A stretch of 64,000 nt of DNA from contig NZ_WVHL01000001.1 in NCBI RefSeq assembly GCF_009861525.1, positions 124,001 through 188,000 of the forward strand, written 5' to 3'. Shown here one piece after another: positions 16,021 through 25,775 of this stretch. A program made the position numbers and the translations under genes. Every line of letters begins with the position of its first letter. The first letter of the stretch is position 1. Origin of the DNA: Pseudomonas sp. LD120. Its GTDB lineage: Bacteria > Pseudomonadota > Gammaproteobacteria > Pseudomonadales > Pseudomonadaceae. Under the pieces are notes generated by a model, which saw nothing but the letters and a program-made list of their open reading frames with translations, was not told the origin of the DNA and searched no databases.

Positions 16021-18378
16021 CTAAATGTCGGCGCTTTCACCCTGCTCCGCATGCAGCACCCGCCTTGCCAGCACCGCTTGCAACGCCTCGAATTTAACCG
16101 GCTTGCCCAGTGCATCAGCCCCCACGCCCCATTCGGCACCGGGTGCACACGCCTGAAAAATCGGCAAGCGCGCATAGCCCGGTAATGCATGGGCCTGCAG
16201 GCGAAAAGCCTCTGATTGAGCGGTGGACATGTCGTCATCGACCAGCACCGCACTGATGGACTCACGCCCCAGCAGTTGCAGCGCATCGGTGGGGCTTGGC
16301 GCAGTAAGTACCCGATAGCCGAGCTTGAGCAGCATGCCCCGCAGCACCAACTGATTGACGTCGTTGTCATCGACCAGCAGCACGGTGCAATCCTGTGGCA
16401 AGCGTCGATCAAGGGCTGCCGGTGAACGCTGAAGCGACTCCTGAAGATCGAACCCCACCTGCAGGCGGAAGCAACTGCCCTGGCCAAGCGTGGACTCATG
16501 GGTCAATTGGCCACCCAACAAATCCACCAACTGTCGGCAAATCGCCAGGCCGATACCCAGTCCGCCATATTCACGGGTCATGGAGCCATCGAGCTGGAAG
16601 AAACGCTGATACACCGCCGACTCCTCCAGATTGATGAAACCGACTCCGCTGTCGATCACTTCGAAGCTGAGGCTCACGCGCTCGGCCGACGCAGAGCGGG
16701 TGACGACACGCAACACCACCGCGCCGGAGTGTGTGAACTTGATGGCGTTTTCCAGCAGGCACTCCAGGCAATGACTGAGTTTGCAGCGATCCCCCAGCAG
16801 GCGATCGGGCAATCCGGCAGCGAGATCGACCTGGAAAGACAGCGACTTGGCTGCGGCACTGGCGCCGAATTGGCTCTGTAACGTGATCAACAGCGAGCGC
16901 AGGCTGAACGGCTGACGTTGCGCGCTGAGCTTGCCCGCCTGCAACTCGGTCAACGTAAGAATGCCGTTGACCATGCGCATCATGTCCCGCGCCGAGCCGG
17001 CGGCCGTTTGCTGGTACTGCTGCAGTTCCGGGTCCAGGTCCAGGGTCTGCATCAATTCCAGCGAGCCGATAACGCCGTTCATCGGGGTTCGCAGTTCATG
17101 GGTCAAGGTGGCCAGGAACTCGTCCTTGAGCCGGTTGCTATGGGCCAGTTGCTGGTTCAGCACTTCAAGCTTCTGCCCGGCCTCCTGCAGGGTCTGGGCC
17201 TGCTGCTCGCGCATCGCGTTGATCCGGTCAGCCAGCGCCAGCGACAGCAACGCCACCTCGATCGCCGAGCCGATCTGGCTGGCGTACATGGTCAGGAATA
17301 CATTCGGCAGGTAACCCAGCACCATCAGCGTGTTGATCACCCCGCCAAACAGAAAGGCCGACCAGGCAATGATGAAATAGCGCGCCACGCGCAAGCCACG
17401 ACACCAAGCCACTATCCCCGCCACGTAGATCACCACGGTGAACAGTAACGCCAACGCGGTGGCCAGCCGCAGTGCCAGGGCATAGCTGGTCATCAGTGAT
17501 AACACCATGACCACGACGCCGAACGCCATCAGTGCCAGCAACATCCGGTCAACCCAGGGACTGTGGCGAGCCGTCTGCAAGAAGCTACGAGCGAACTGGC
17601 TGCCGAACAGGCCCGCCGAGCCAATGAAAAATGGCGTCGCGGCATTGGCCCACCAGGGGTGGCTGGGCCAGAAGTACTCAACCGCAGCACCATTGACCGA
17701 CAACTGATAAAGGCCAAAGGAGGCAATATAGAAGATGTAGTAGAGGTAGCTGGTATCACGCACGCTGAGGTAGATGAACAGGTTGTACACCAGCATCCCC
17801 AGCAACACTCCGTAGATCAGCCCCAACACATAAAGCCGCACTGGCTGGGCTTCAAGGTACGCCTGGCTGGACCAAAGGCTCACCGGCGCCTGGATCGAAC
17901 CTTCGCTGGCCAGACGCAGATAGATGGTCTTGTGTTCGTGAGGGGAGAAATTCAGATTGAACAGGTAGTTGTTCTGGCGGATCTGCCGACTGTCGAACGG
18001 CAAGGCATCGCCAGTGCGCTCTGCCAACCGATAACCACCTGCTTCATCAGCGACATACAGATCCAGGTGATCCAGCGGCGGATAGGCCAACTCCAGCAGC
18101 CAGTTGCGCTGCGCAGCAGGGTTGCCGGGGCGGTATTCAAGATCGATCTTCAGCCAGAACGCCGAACGAGAGTAGCCGGCATTGAGGGTATCTTTATCGT
18201 GGCGCTTGAAGTGCTGAGCCAAAGGCCCCGAACTGACATCGGCAATTGTCGCCTGCCCACTCACGTCTTCGAGGACTTGCATCACTCGGCCCAAGGGCAG
18301 GCGTTGAGTGAACTCGTCGAACTCGGCGGCGCCAGCCAGCAGCGGCAAGCTCAACAGCAACATCAGCAAATAGTGCAT
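16021..18378 (-). CDS. ladS: Hybrid sensor histidine kinase/response regulator, LadS-type
   Basis: A 785-residue membrane sensor. In order: signal peptide (1-18), periplasmic 7TMR-DISMED2 domain (about 20-170), seven-helix 7TMR-DISM region (about 180-385), a short coiled coil, HisKA with phospho-His near residue 427 in THELRTPMNG, HATPase (DSGVGF, GGLGIGLAIC), and a C-terminal receiver (LLVDDND, then VLVDDDMS, then the conserved Lys in GKPVK). There is no Hpt domain. Architecture and position before thiD match P. aeruginosa LadS, which senses calcium and works through GacS to raise RsmY/RsmZ. The orthology is inferred from layout and gene order. Confidence 0.82.
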   Translation of the reverse strand: MHYLLMLLLSLPLLAGAAEFDEFTQRLPLGRVMQVLEDVSGQATIADVSSGPLAQHFKRHDKDTLNAGYSRSAFWLKIDLEYRPGNPAAQRNWLLELAYPPLDHLDLYVADEAGGYRLAERTGDALPFDSRQIRQNNYLFNLNFSPHEHKTIYLRLASEGSIQAPVSLWSSQAYLEAQPVRLYVLGLIYGVLLGMLVYNLFIYLSVRDTSYLYYIFYIASFGLYQLSVNGAAVEYFWPSHPWWANAATPFFIGSAGLFGSQFARSFLQTARHSPWVDRMLLALMAFGVVVMVLSLMTSYALALRLATALALLFTVVIYVAGIVAWCRGLRVARYFIIAWSAFLFGGVINTLMVLGYLPNVFLTMYASQIGSAIEVALLSLALADRINAMREQQAQTLQEAGQKLEVLNQQLAHSNRLKDEFLATLTHELRTPMNGVIGSLELMQTLDLDPELQQYQQTAAGSARDMMRMVNGILTLTELQAGKLSAQRQPFSLRSLLITLQSQFGASAAAKSLSFQVDLAAGLPDRLLGDRCKLSHCLECLLENAIKFTHSGAVVLRVVTRSASAERVSLSFEVIDSGVGFINLEESAVYQRFFQLDGSMTREYGGLGIGLAICRQLVDLLGGQLTHESTLGQGSCFRLQVGFDLQESLQRSPAALDRRLPQDCTVLLVDDNDVNQLVLRGMLLKLGYRVLTAPSPTDALQLLGRESISAVLVDDDMSTAQSEAFRLQAHALPGYARLPIFQACAPGAEWGVGADALGKPVKFEALQAVLARRVLHAEQGESADI

Positions 18379-18670
18379 TAAAGCCCCAGCGTGACCTGTC
18401 CGGCGGTGTCAGGAAGTCCCCCCATTTCCGTTGAGCAGACGTCAAACCGGCATAGCCTGTTATTGGTTTGAGTGCACTCTAGCATAGCCGCTGATGGCCA
18501 TTGAGCACCATTGAAAATTTTAGTCTAAAGGCTCTAGATCGGGCCTTTCAGCGCAATCCTGCGAGCTAGAGCGGTTGCATCGAATAAGACCGTCGACCAC
18601 TCAAAAGCAAAGCTCGCCATTCCACGCCGAGCGCCGCGTAAAAAAGCGTTTGGTGGTAAGCTCGCCGCCC

Positions 18671-19468
18671 ATGAATATCTACAGCTCTCGCCCCGTTGTC
18701 CTCTGTCTCTCCGGCCACGACCCCAGTGGTGGCGCCGGCTTGCAGGCAGATATCGAAGCCCTGCTGGCTCAGGGTTGTCACGCAGCTCCGACTGTCACCG
18801 CCCTGACCGTGCAAGACACGGTCAATGTCAGCGACTTTCGCGTCCTGGATCGCGAGTGGGTGTTGGCCCAGGCCAATGCCGTGCTCAACGACTCCAGAGT
18901 CGCCGCAGTCAAGCTGGGCATGCTCGGCTCCCTGGAGATGGTCGACACCGTGGTCGAACTGCTCCAGGCGCACCCACACCTGCCCCTGGTCTGCGACCCG
19001 GTGCTACGCGCCGGCGGCGGTGGCCGTCTGGGCAAGGATGACGTGGGCTACGCCATGCGCGAACGCCTGCTGCCCCTGGCCACCATTGCCACTCCCAACC
19101 TTCCCGAAGCCCAAATTCTTGCGGAACTACCCGAAGGCAGCGCCGACCAATGCGCCGAAAAACTCTTGCCGTTCGTCAAGCACCTGCTGATCACTGGCGG
19201 CCATGGCGATGAACACGAAGTGCATAATCGCCTGTACAGCCGCGACGGCCTGCGCGAAACCTACACCTGCCAGCGCCTGCCGGGCAGCTATCACGGCTCC
19301 GGCTGCACCCTGGCCAGCGCCCTGGCCGGTCGTCTGGCGCAGGGCGAACATCTGGACAGTGCGGTGAAATCTGCCCTGGATTACACCTGGCGCACCCTGC
19401 GCGATGCCGAACAACTGGGCCGAGGCCAGTTCGTCCCGCGTCGTTTGCCGTTGGACTTTTGCTCGTAA
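18671..19468 (+). CDS. thiD: Hydroxymethylpyrimidine/phosphomethylpyrimidine kinase
   Basis: A 265-residue ribokinase-fold enzyme that phosphorylates HMP and then HMP-P in thiamine synthesis. Signatures are SGHDPSGGAGLQADIEAL at the N-terminus and SYHGSGCTLASALAGRLAQG (anion hole and catalytic region) near the C-terminus. The ATG at 18671 is chosen over an in-frame start about 100 bp upstream, because family homology begins there. It leads a thiD-thiE-hemL cluster. I looked for a TPP riboswitch in the 290-bp gap upstream and saw none. Confidence 0.93.
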   Translation: MNIYSSRPVVLCLSGHDPSGGAGLQADIEALLAQGCHAAPTVTALTVQDTVNVSDFRVLDREWVLAQANAVLNDSRVAAVKLGMLGSLEMVDTVVELLQAHPHLPLVCDPVLRAGGGGRLGKDDVGYAMRERLLPLATIATPNLPEAQILAELPEGSADQCAEKLLPFVKHLLITGGHGDEHEVHNRLYSRDGLRETYTCQRLPGSYHGSGCTLASALAGRLAQGEHLDSAVKSALDYTWRTLRDAEQLGRGQFVPRRLPLDFCS

Positions 19469-19486
19469 TGTCATGAGGCCCGCTCA

Positions 19487-20110
19487 ATGAAACTACGTGG
19501 TCTGTACGCCATCACCGACGGCCAACTGTTGGCTGGCAAGTTTCTGAAATACGTGGAGGCGGCGCTGGAAGGTGGCGTCACGCTGCTGCAGTACCGCGAC
19601 AAAAGCGACGATCAGGCCCGCCGCCTGCGGGAAGCCGAAACCCTGCTGACCTTGTGCGAGCGCTACAAGACCCGCTTGATCATCAATGACGATGCCGAAC
19701 TGGCGGCACGCATTGGCGCAGGCGTGCATCTGGGCCAGACTGACGGTCCCCTGACCCCAGCCAGAGCCTTGCTAGGTCGTGAGGCAATCATTGGTTCCAC
19801 CTGCCATGACCAATTGCCCCTGGCCGAACAAGCGGCAAAAGAAGGCGCAAGCTATGTCGCCTTCGGCCGTTTTTTCAATTCCACCACCAAGCCCGGCGCC
19901 CCTACGGCCAGCCTTGAACTGCTGGATCGCGCCCGGCCCCGCCTGAACCTGCCGATTTGCGTGATCGGCGGTATCACCCTGGACAACGCTGCGCCACTGA
20001 TCAGCCACGGGGCTGATCTACTGGCCGTGGTCCATGGCCTGTTCGGTGCCGACAGTGCCGAGGAAGTGACCCGCCGCGCTCGCGCCTTCAACGCCATGTT
20101 TCATCTTTAA
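19487..20110 (+). CDS. thiE: Thiamine-phosphate synthase
   Basis: A 207-residue TIM-barrel enzyme that joins HMP-PP and thiazole phosphate to give thiamine phosphate. Visible conserved blocks are [10 protein letters not shown] (pyrophosphate site), [26 protein letters not shown] and [11 protein letters not shown], and the C-terminal phosphate-binding IGGIT. It follows thiD by 18 bp and precedes hemL by 33 bp, so the three are probably co-transcribed. Confidence 0.94.
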   Translation: MKLRGLYAITDGQLLAGKFLKYVEAALEGGVTLLQYRDKSDDQARRLREAETLLTLCERYKTRLIINDDAELAARIGAGVHLGQTDGPLTPARALLGREAIIGSTCHDQLPLAEQAAKEGASYVAFGRFFNSTTKPGAPTASLELLDRARPRLNLPICVIGGITLDNAAPLISHGADLLAVVHGLFGADSAEEVTRRARAFNAMFHL

Positions 20111-20143
20111 ACAGTCAACCGCTGATTTTTTGAGAGCCGAATA

Positions 20144-21427
20144 ATGTCTCGTTCCGAAACTCTGTTTGCCAACGCCCAGAAACACATCCCAGGCGGCGTC
20201 AACTCGCCGGTCCGCGCATTCAAAAGCGTGGGCGGCACCCCGCTGTTCTTCAAGCACGCCGAAGGTGCCTATGTCACTGACGAAGACGACAAGCGCTATG
20301 TCGACTATGTCGGCTCCTGGGGCCCGATGATCCTCGGCCACAGCCATCCAGACGTGCTGGATGCGGTGCGCAAGCAGCTGGAGCATGGCCTGTCCTACGG
20401 CGCCCCGACTGCCATGGAAACCGAAATGGCCGATCTGGTGTGCGCCATCGTGCCGTCCATGGAAATGGTGCGCATGGTCAGCTCCGGCACTGAAGCCACC
20501 ATGAGCGCGATTCGCCTGGCCCGAGGTTTCACCGGCCGCGACAGCATCATCAAATTCGAGGGCTGCTACCACGGTCACTCCGACAGCCTGCTGGTCAAGG
20601 CCGGCTCTGGCGCCCTGACCCAAGGCGTTCCCAGCTCCGCCGGGGTGCCTGCGGCCTTCGCCAAACACACCCTGACCCTGCCCTTCAACGACATCACCGC
20701 CGTGGAGAAAATGCTCGCGGAAGTCGGCCAGGAAGTGGCCTGCATCATCGTCGAGCCGGTGGCCGGCAACATGAACTGCGTACCGCCGGCACCGGGTTTT
20801 CTTGAAGGTCTGCGCAGACTCTGCGACCAGCATGGCGTAGTGCTGATCTTCGACGAAGTGATGACCGGCTTCCGTGTCGCTTTAGGCGGCGCCCAGGCTC
20901 ATTACGGCGTGACACCGGACCTGTCGACCTTCGGCAAGATCATCGGCGGCGGCATGCCGGTGGGCTGCTTCGGCGGCAAACGCACGATCATGGAACACAT
21001 CGCGCCCCTGGGCCCGGTCTACCAGGCTGGCACACTGTCCGGCAATCCGCTGGCCATGGCCGCCGGCCTGACCACCCTGCGCCTGATCAGTCGCCCCGGC
21101 TTCCATGCCGAACTGAGCGACTACACCAGCCGCCTGCTCGAAGGCTTGCAACAACGCGCGGATGCCGCGGGTATTCCGTTCGTCACCACCCAAGCCGGCG
21201 GCATGTTCGGCCTGTACTTCAGCGGCGCCGATGACATCGTCACCTTCGACGACGTGATGGCCAGCGATGCCAACCTGTTCAAGCGCTTCTTCCACTTGAT
21301 GCTGGAGGGCGGCGTGTACCTGGCGCCCAGTGCCTTCGAGGCCGGTTTCACCTCGATCGCCCATGGCGAGGCCGAGCTGCAACTGACCCTGGATGCAGCA
21401 GAGCGCGCATTTGCCGCGTTGAAGTGA
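20144..21427 (+). CDS. hemL: Glutamate-1-semialdehyde 2,1-aminomutase
   Basis: A 427-residue PLP enzyme of class III aminotransferase fold that makes 5-aminolevulinate from glutamate 1-semialdehyde, the C5 route to haem. The opening [18 protein letters not shown], the FDEVMTGFR block and the PLP-lysine region [14 protein letters not shown] are all intact. It is the last gene of the thiD-thiE-hemL cluster and is followed by a strong terminator hairpin. Confidence 0.96.
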   Translation: MSRSETLFANAQKHIPGGVNSPVRAFKSVGGTPLFFKHAEGAYVTDEDDKRYVDYVGSWGPMILGHSHPDVLDAVRKQLEHGLSYGAPTAMETEMADLVCAIVPSMEMVRMVSSGTEATMSAIRLARGFTGRDSIIKFEGCYHGHSDSLLVKAGSGALTQGVPSSAGVPAAFAKHTLTLPFNDITAVEKMLAEVGQEVACIIVEPVAGNMNCVPPAPGFLEGLRRLCDQHGVVLIFDEVMTGFRVALGGAQAHYGVTPDLSTFGKIIGGGMPVGCFGGKRTIMEHIAPLGPVYQAGTLSGNPLAMAAGLTTLRLISRPGFHAELSDYTSRLLEGLQQRADAAGIPFVTTQAGGMFGLYFSGADDIVTFDDVMASDANLFKRFFHLMLEGGVYLAPSAFEAGFTSIAHGEAELQLTLDAAERAFAALK

Positions 21428-21437
21428 GCCCAGGCCA

Positions 21438-21474
21438 CCGGGCGTGGTGATCAACCACGCCCGGCGCGTCTTTT
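21438..21474 (+). terminator. Rho-independent terminator after hemL
   Basis: A perfect 11-bp stem (21438-21448 with 21454-21464, loop GATCA) is followed by CGCGTC and TTTT. It lies 10 bp beyond the hemL stop. Confidence 0.8.
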
Positions 21475-21560
21475 ACTCGGACTTTTCTCCTATCGAAGTG
21501 GAAAACGCTGGCAAAATCTGCGGATATCGCAGCCACGCAGCAGAAAAACGAGCAAAGACT

Positions 21561-21590
21561 TTGTAAGGTTGCCCCTGCTTATTTCATAAT
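21561..21590 (+). promoter_or_regulatory. Sigma-70-type promoter of the Sel1-repeat gene
   Basis: TTGTAA (21561-21566) and CATAAT (21585-21590) are 18 bp apart and would start transcription near 21597, about 50 bases before the ATG at 21648. Confidence 0.5.
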
Positions 21591-21647
21591 GCGCGCTTAT
21601 TGGGCCCTCGCAGGGTCCGCGCGCCCCTCAGAGGTAAGTCGATCCCC

Positions 21648-22202
21648 ATGAACCGCACCGGCCGCGCCCTGACATTGGGCTGCCTGTTGCTCCTTCAGCC
21701 CCTGCTCGCGCACGCACAAGCAGGCGGCAACTCGTTGTTGATCCCTGCGCAGGGTCGCTGCACCCTCGACCCACAGGCACACGATCAGGGCGAGGCGCTC
21801 GCCGCCTGCCAAAAGGCCGCCGATGACGGGGATGCCGAGGCGCAATACGAGCTGGGTGAGTTCTACTACGAAGGCCAAGCCGAGCAGCGCGACTTCAACC
21901 AAGCCCTGAGTTACTTCGAAAAGGCCTCGCTGCAAGGTCATGCTCAGGCGCAGTTCAAACTCGGCACGATGTTCTTTCACGGCGAAGGCGTACCTGCCAA
22001 CAACGTCCAGGCTTATATCGTGCTGAAAATGGCTGCGGTCAACGGCGCCGAGGATGCGCTGGACACGGCCGACGAAGTTGCCGGACACATGCAGCGCGAC
22101 GAGCTGGAAGTGGCCACCCAGGTGTTGGGGCAGATTTTCCGCAAATACTTGATGGAACTGCAGAGCGCCGACGGCCGTTCGCCTTTTTCACCCCTGCCCT
22201 GA
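21648..22202 (+). CDS. Exported Sel1-repeat protein
   Basis: A 184-residue protein with a signal peptide (hydrophobic GCLLLLQPLLAHAQA, likely cleaved after AHA) and two to three Sel1-like repeats (AEAQYELGEFYYEGQAEQ, AQAQFKLGTMFFHGEGVP). Such alpha-solenoid proteins usually act as scaffolds for protein contacts in the periplasm. The start at 21648 is chosen because the signal peptide begins there; an in-frame ATG 48 bp upstream adds only arginine-rich residues. The partner is unknown. Confidence 0.75.
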   Translation: MNRTGRALTLGCLLLLQPLLAHAQAGGNSLLIPAQGRCTLDPQAHDQGEALAACQKAADDGDAEAQYELGEFYYEGQAEQRDFNQALSYFEKASLQGHAQAQFKLGTMFFHGEGVPANNVQAYIVLKMAAVNGAEDALDTADEVAGHMQRDELEVATQVLGQIFRKYLMELQSADGRSPFSPLP

Positions 22203-22290
22203 CAGGCCTTGGCGCCATTCGCTGACAGCCCTTGCAACACCGTCAGACACAAATCAGCGCCTGTCAAGAAGGCGCCAGCCCAAGCCGGGC

Positions 22291-22617
22291 CTATTTCTCG
22301 GGCATCGGCATTGGGAACGGCATGACGTTGCTGACGCCGCGGGCTTCGCTGATTTTTGGCGTGCCGAGGCGCTCCACTTCGTCGATGCGCACGATCGAAT
22401 GCATCGGCACAAAACTGCGCACCACGCCTTCGAATTGAGCCTTGAGCTTCTCTTCGCTCGGGTCGACGACCACCTGCGTGCGCTCGCCAAAGACGAACTC
22501 TTCCACTTCCAGGAAGCCCCACAGATCACTTTGATAGATCTGCTTGGCGTACATTTCGAACACCTGCCCCTGGTTGAGGAAAATCACCTTATAGATTGGA
22601 GCTTCACGTTTGGTCAT
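22291..22617 (-). CDS. DUF1820 family protein
   Basis: A 108-residue soluble protein opening MTKREAPIYKVIFLNQGQVFEMYAKQIYQSDLWGFLEVEEFVFGE, the pattern of the DUF1820 family of gamma-proteobacteria; its function is unknown. It ends in a proline/methionine-rich tail. I use the ATG at 22617; an in-frame ATG at 22635 adds six residues, and neither has a clear ribosome binding site. It is divergent from miaB. Confidence 0.8.
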   Translation of the reverse strand: MTKREAPIYKVIFLNQGQVFEMYAKQIYQSDLWGFLEVEEFVFGERTQVVVDPSEEKLKAQFEGVVRSFVPMHSIVRIDEVERLGTPKISEARGVSNVMPFPMPMPEK

Positions 22618-22711
22618 GGTGGGCAGGTAACACATCGAGGGACAAAAATAGGGCGCGAACTATAGCATAGCTACCCGATGCACAACGCTAGGATCCTGTA
22701 GGCATGGCCCC

Positions 22712-22717
22712 TATAAT
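22712..22717 (+). promoter_or_regulatory. -10 box of miaB
   Basis: A perfect TATAAT lies 35 bp before the miaB ATG. The -35 region at 17 to 18 bp upstream is weak. Confidence 0.5.
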
Positions 22718-22751
22718 GCGCGGTTCTTTGAATCACGTGAGACCGAGGTCC

Positions 22752-24080
22752 ATGGCCAAGAAGCTCTATATCGAAACCCACGGTTGCCAGATGAACGAGT
22801 ACGACAGCTCGCGCATGGTCGATCTGCTGGGTGAACATCAGGCCCTGGAAGTCACCGCCCGCGCCGAAGATGCCGACGTCATTCTGCTCAACACCTGCTC
22901 CATTCGCGAACGCGCCCAGGATCGGGTTTATTCCCAACTCGGACGCTGGCGTGAGCTGAAGCTGGCCAACCCGGAAATGGTCATCGCCGTCGGTGGCTGC
23001 GTGGCGAGCCAGGAAGGCGCGGCGATCCGTGATCGGGCGCCTTATGTCGACGTGGTTTTCGGCCCTCAGACCTTGCACCGCCTGCCGGAAATGATCGACG
23101 CCGCACGCACCAGCAAACTGCCGCAGGTGGACGTCTCGTTCCCGGAAATCGAGAAGTTCGACCACCTGCCCGAGCCGCGCGTCGAAGGCCCCAGCGCCTA
23201 CGTCTCGGTGATGGAAGGCTGCAGCAAGTACTGCACCTTCTGCGTCGTGCCCTATACCCGGGGCGAGGAAGTCAGCCGGCCGTTTGACGATGTGCTTGCC
23301 GAGATTATCCACCTGGCGGAAAACGGCGTCCGTGAAGTCACTCTGCTGGGCCAGAACGTCAACGGTTACCGCGGTCAAACCCACGATGGACGCATGGCGG
23401 ACCTGGCCGACCTGATCCGCGTAGTCGCGGCCGTCGACGGCATCGAGCGGATTCGCTACACCACCTCGCACCCGCTGGAGTTCTCCGACAGCCTGATTCA
23501 GGCCCATGCCGAAGTGCCAGAGCTGGTAAAGCACCTGCACCTGCCCGTGCAGTCAGGTTCCGATCGCATCCTGGCGGCGATGAAACGCAACCACACCACC
23601 CTGGAGTACAAGTCCAAGCTGCGCAAACTGCGAGCGGCAGTGCCGGGCATCTGCATCAGTTCGGACTTTATCGTTGGTTTCCCCGGGGAAACGGAAAAAG
23701 ACTTCGAGCAGACCATGAAGTTGATCGAGGACGTCGGCTTCGACTTTTCCTACTCGTTTGTCTACAGCCAGCGCCCCGGCACTCCGGCCGCCGACCTGGC
23801 CGACGACACGCCAGAGGCGCTGAAAAAGGAGCGCCTGAACGCGCTGCAGCACCGCCTCAACCAACAGGGCTTTGAGATCAGCCGACAAATGGTTGGATCC
23901 ACTCAACGCATCCTGGTCACCGACTACTCCAAGAAAGACCCGGGAGAGCTGCAAGGACGGACCGAGAACAACCGTATCGTCAACTTCCGCTGCGACAATC
24001 CCACGCTGATCGGCCAATTCGCCGACGTGCGCATCGACTCTGCGCAGCCTCACTCGCTACGCGGCTCGCTGCTATCGTAA
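22752..24080 (+). CDS. miaB: tRNA-2-methylthio-N6-dimethylallyladenosine synthase MiaB
   Basis: A 442-residue radical-SAM methylthiotransferase that adds the methylthio group at A37 of tRNAs. The N-terminal domain carries three cluster Cys (HGCQMN, NTCSIRE, GGCVAS), the radical-SAM domain has [16 protein letters not shown] (CxxxCxxC), and the C-terminal TRAM domain binds tRNA. The ATG at 22752 follows a ribosome binding site and begins [15 protein letters not shown] as in the family. A REP-like repeat separates it from the phoH cluster. Confidence 0.97.
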   Translation: MAKKLYIETHGCQMNEYDSSRMVDLLGEHQALEVTARAEDADVILLNTCSIRERAQDRVYSQLGRWRELKLANPEMVIAVGGCVASQEGAAIRDRAPYVDVVFGPQTLHRLPEMIDAARTSKLPQVDVSFPEIEKFDHLPEPRVEGPSAYVSVMEGCSKYCTFCVVPYTRGEEVSRPFDDVLAEIIHLAENGVREVTLLGQNVNGYRGQTHDGRMADLADLIRVVAAVDGIERIRYTTSHPLEFSDSLIQAHAEVPELVKHLHLPVQSGSDRILAAMKRNHTTLEYKSKLRKLRAAVPGICISSDFIVGFPGETEKDFEQTMKLIEDVGFDFSYSFVYSQRPGTPAADLADDTPEALKKERLNALQHRLNQQGFEISRQMVGSTQRILVTDYSKKDPGELQGRTENNRIVNFRCDNPTLIGQFADVRIDSAQPHSLRGSLLS

Positions 24081-24101
24081 AAACAGGTTGATGCGGATGA
24101 A

Positions 24102-24152
24102 GGCTTGCCAGCAAATGGGCTCGTAACACCGCCCTCGCCGGCAAGCCGGCTC
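24102..24152. repeat. REP-like inverted repeat pair
   Basis: GGCTTGCCAGC (24102-24112) and its near-inverse GCCGGCAAGCC (24137-24147) are 10/11 matched and separated by 24 bp; GGCTCC follows the second. This is the form of Pseudomonas REP doublets (core GCCGGCAAGCCGGCTCC). It lies just after miaB and may also end or stabilise its mRNA. Confidence 0.6.
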
Positions 24153-24262
24153 CGCGAGAAAAAGCCCCAACGGCCCTTGCTCCATATAAGAGCTTTCGCA
24201 CCCAAGCCGCTGGCGTTATCCTTGATTTCTTCTTAATTGCCGTTGGGCGGCCAAAAACGACC

Positions 24263-25282
24263 TTGAACGCACCCATAGAACCTCATCGCTTCATCCTCGA
24301 GCCCTTCGAGGCTCGCCGCTTCGCCAATCTGTGCGGGCAATTCGACGAGCATTTGCGCTTGATCGAACAGCGCCTGACGATTGAGATCCGCAATCGCGGC
24401 AATCAGTTCGAACTGATCGGCGAACCCAAGCACACCAACTCCGCAGAAAATCTTCTGCGCCGTCTCTACCGGGAAACCAAAGGCACCGAGTTGTCGCCGG
24501 ACCTGGTGCATCTGTTCCTCCAGGAATCTGCCGTGGAAGAGCTGGACAACCCATCGGTGGCCGACGCGGCTGTGGCCCTGCGCACCAAAAAAGGCATGAT
24601 TCGCCCGCGCGGCCTGAATCAGCAGCGCTATGTCAAAGAAATTCTCGGCAACGACATCAACTTCGGCATCGGCCCGGCCGGTACAGGCAAGACCTACTTG
24701 GCCGTGGCCTGCGCCGTTGACGCTCTGGAACGCGAGCAGGTACGACGTATCCTGCTGGTGCGCCCGGCCGTGGAGGCCGGTGAAAAACTCGGTTTCCTGC
24801 CCGGCGACCTGGCCCAGAAGATCGACCCTTACTTGCGCCCACTGTATGACGCACTGTACGAGATGCTCGGCTTCGAACAGGTGGCCAAACTGATCGAGCG
24901 CCAGGTCATCGAGATCGCGCCACTGGCTTACATGCGCGGCCGCACCCTGAACAACAGCTTCATCATCCTCGACGAAAGCCAGAACACCACCGTGGAACAG
25001 ATGAAGATGTTCCTCACCCGGATTGGCTTCGGCTCCACCGCGGTGATCACCGGCGATATCACCCAGGTCGACCTGCCCAAGGGCACCAAGTCCGGGCTGG
25101 CTCACGTGACCAACGTACTCAAGGATGTGCCCGGCATCAGCTTCACTCACTTCATGCCCAAGGACGTCGTGCGCCACCCGCTGGTGCAACGCATTGTCGA
25201 AGCCTACGAGCGCTTCGAACAGCGGGCCGACGACGAAGCCGCCAAGGCCGCCGCCGACAGGGGCAGCCGCCGCGATGCTTGA
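24263..25282 (+). CDS. PhoH family protein (PhoH-like ATPase)
   Basis: A 339-residue P-loop ATPase with Walker A in [16 protein letters not shown] (about residue 140), Walker B in [11 protein letters not shown], and a basic acidic-mixed C-terminal tail. The PhoH-like (YbeZ) type is found next to YbeY, as here, and is thought to act with it in RNA or ribosome metabolism. The start is TTG, matching the usual N-terminus [16 protein letters not shown]. The stop overlaps ybeY by 8 bp, so translation is coupled. Confidence 0.9.
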   Translation: MNAPIEPHRFILEPFEARRFANLCGQFDEHLRLIEQRLTIEIRNRGNQFELIGEPKHTNSAENLLRRLYRETKGTELSPDLVHLFLQESAVEELDNPSVADAAVALRTKKGMIRPRGLNQQRYVKEILGNDINFGIGPAGTGKTYLAVACAVDALEREQVRRILLVRPAVEAGEKLGFLPGDLAQKIDPYLRPLYDALYEMLGFEQVAKLIERQVIEIAPLAYMRGRTLNNSFIILDESQNTTVEQMKMFLTRIGFGSTAVITGDITQVDLPKGTKSGLAHVTNVLKDVPGISFTHFMPKDVVRHPLVQRIVEAYERFEQRADDEAAKAAADRGSRRDA

Positions 25283-25733
25283 GCTTGACCTGCAGCGCGC
25301 CAGCCAGCAGCCGGCCCCCAGCGATGAGCAATTCCGCCAGTGGTGCGAGCTGGCCCTGCGCCAGCGCACTGCCGACTCGGAACTGACCATCCGCCTGGTG
25401 GACGAAGACGAAGGCCGCGAGCTGAATCACACCTGGCGTCATAAAGATTACGCCACCAATGTGCTGTCATTCCCTGCCGATGTGCCGGATGAGCTGCTGG
25501 ATATCCCGCTGCTGGGGGATCTGGTGATCTGCGTCGCAGTGGTCGAACGTGAAGCGGCCGAACAAGGCAAGGAACCCAATGCCCACTGGGCTCATCTGGT
25601 GATTCACGGCTGCTTGCATCTACTGGGTTACGACCATATAGATGATGACGAAGCCCAAGAAATGGAAGCACTGGAACGAACGTTGCTTGCAGAGCTGGGT
25701 CATCCTGACCCTTATGCAGACGACGAAAACTGA
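25275..25733 (+). CDS. ybeY: Endoribonuclease YbeY
   Basis: A 152-residue metal-dependent single-strand endoribonuclease needed for 16S rRNA 3'-end maturation and 70S quality control. The zinc site [11 protein letters not shown] (H-x3-H-x5-H) is intact. The ATG at 25275 lies within the end of the phoH gene. It is followed by corC and lnt, the standard cluster. Confidence 0.95.
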   Translation: MLELDLQRASQQPAPSDEQFRQWCELALRQRTADSELTIRLVDEDEGRELNHTWRHKDYATNVLSFPADVPDELLDIPLLGDLVICVAVVEREAAEQGKEPNAHWAHLVIHGCLHLLGYDHIDDDEAQEMEALERTLLAELGHPDPYADDEN

Positions 25734-25775
25734 TCAACATCCACCTGTAACCACCAAGGATTCAGAGCAATCGCT

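Noticed and set aside
18379..18670. A TPP riboswitch before thiD
   Set aside because: No THI-box elements are visible; the gap shows only short, weak repeats.
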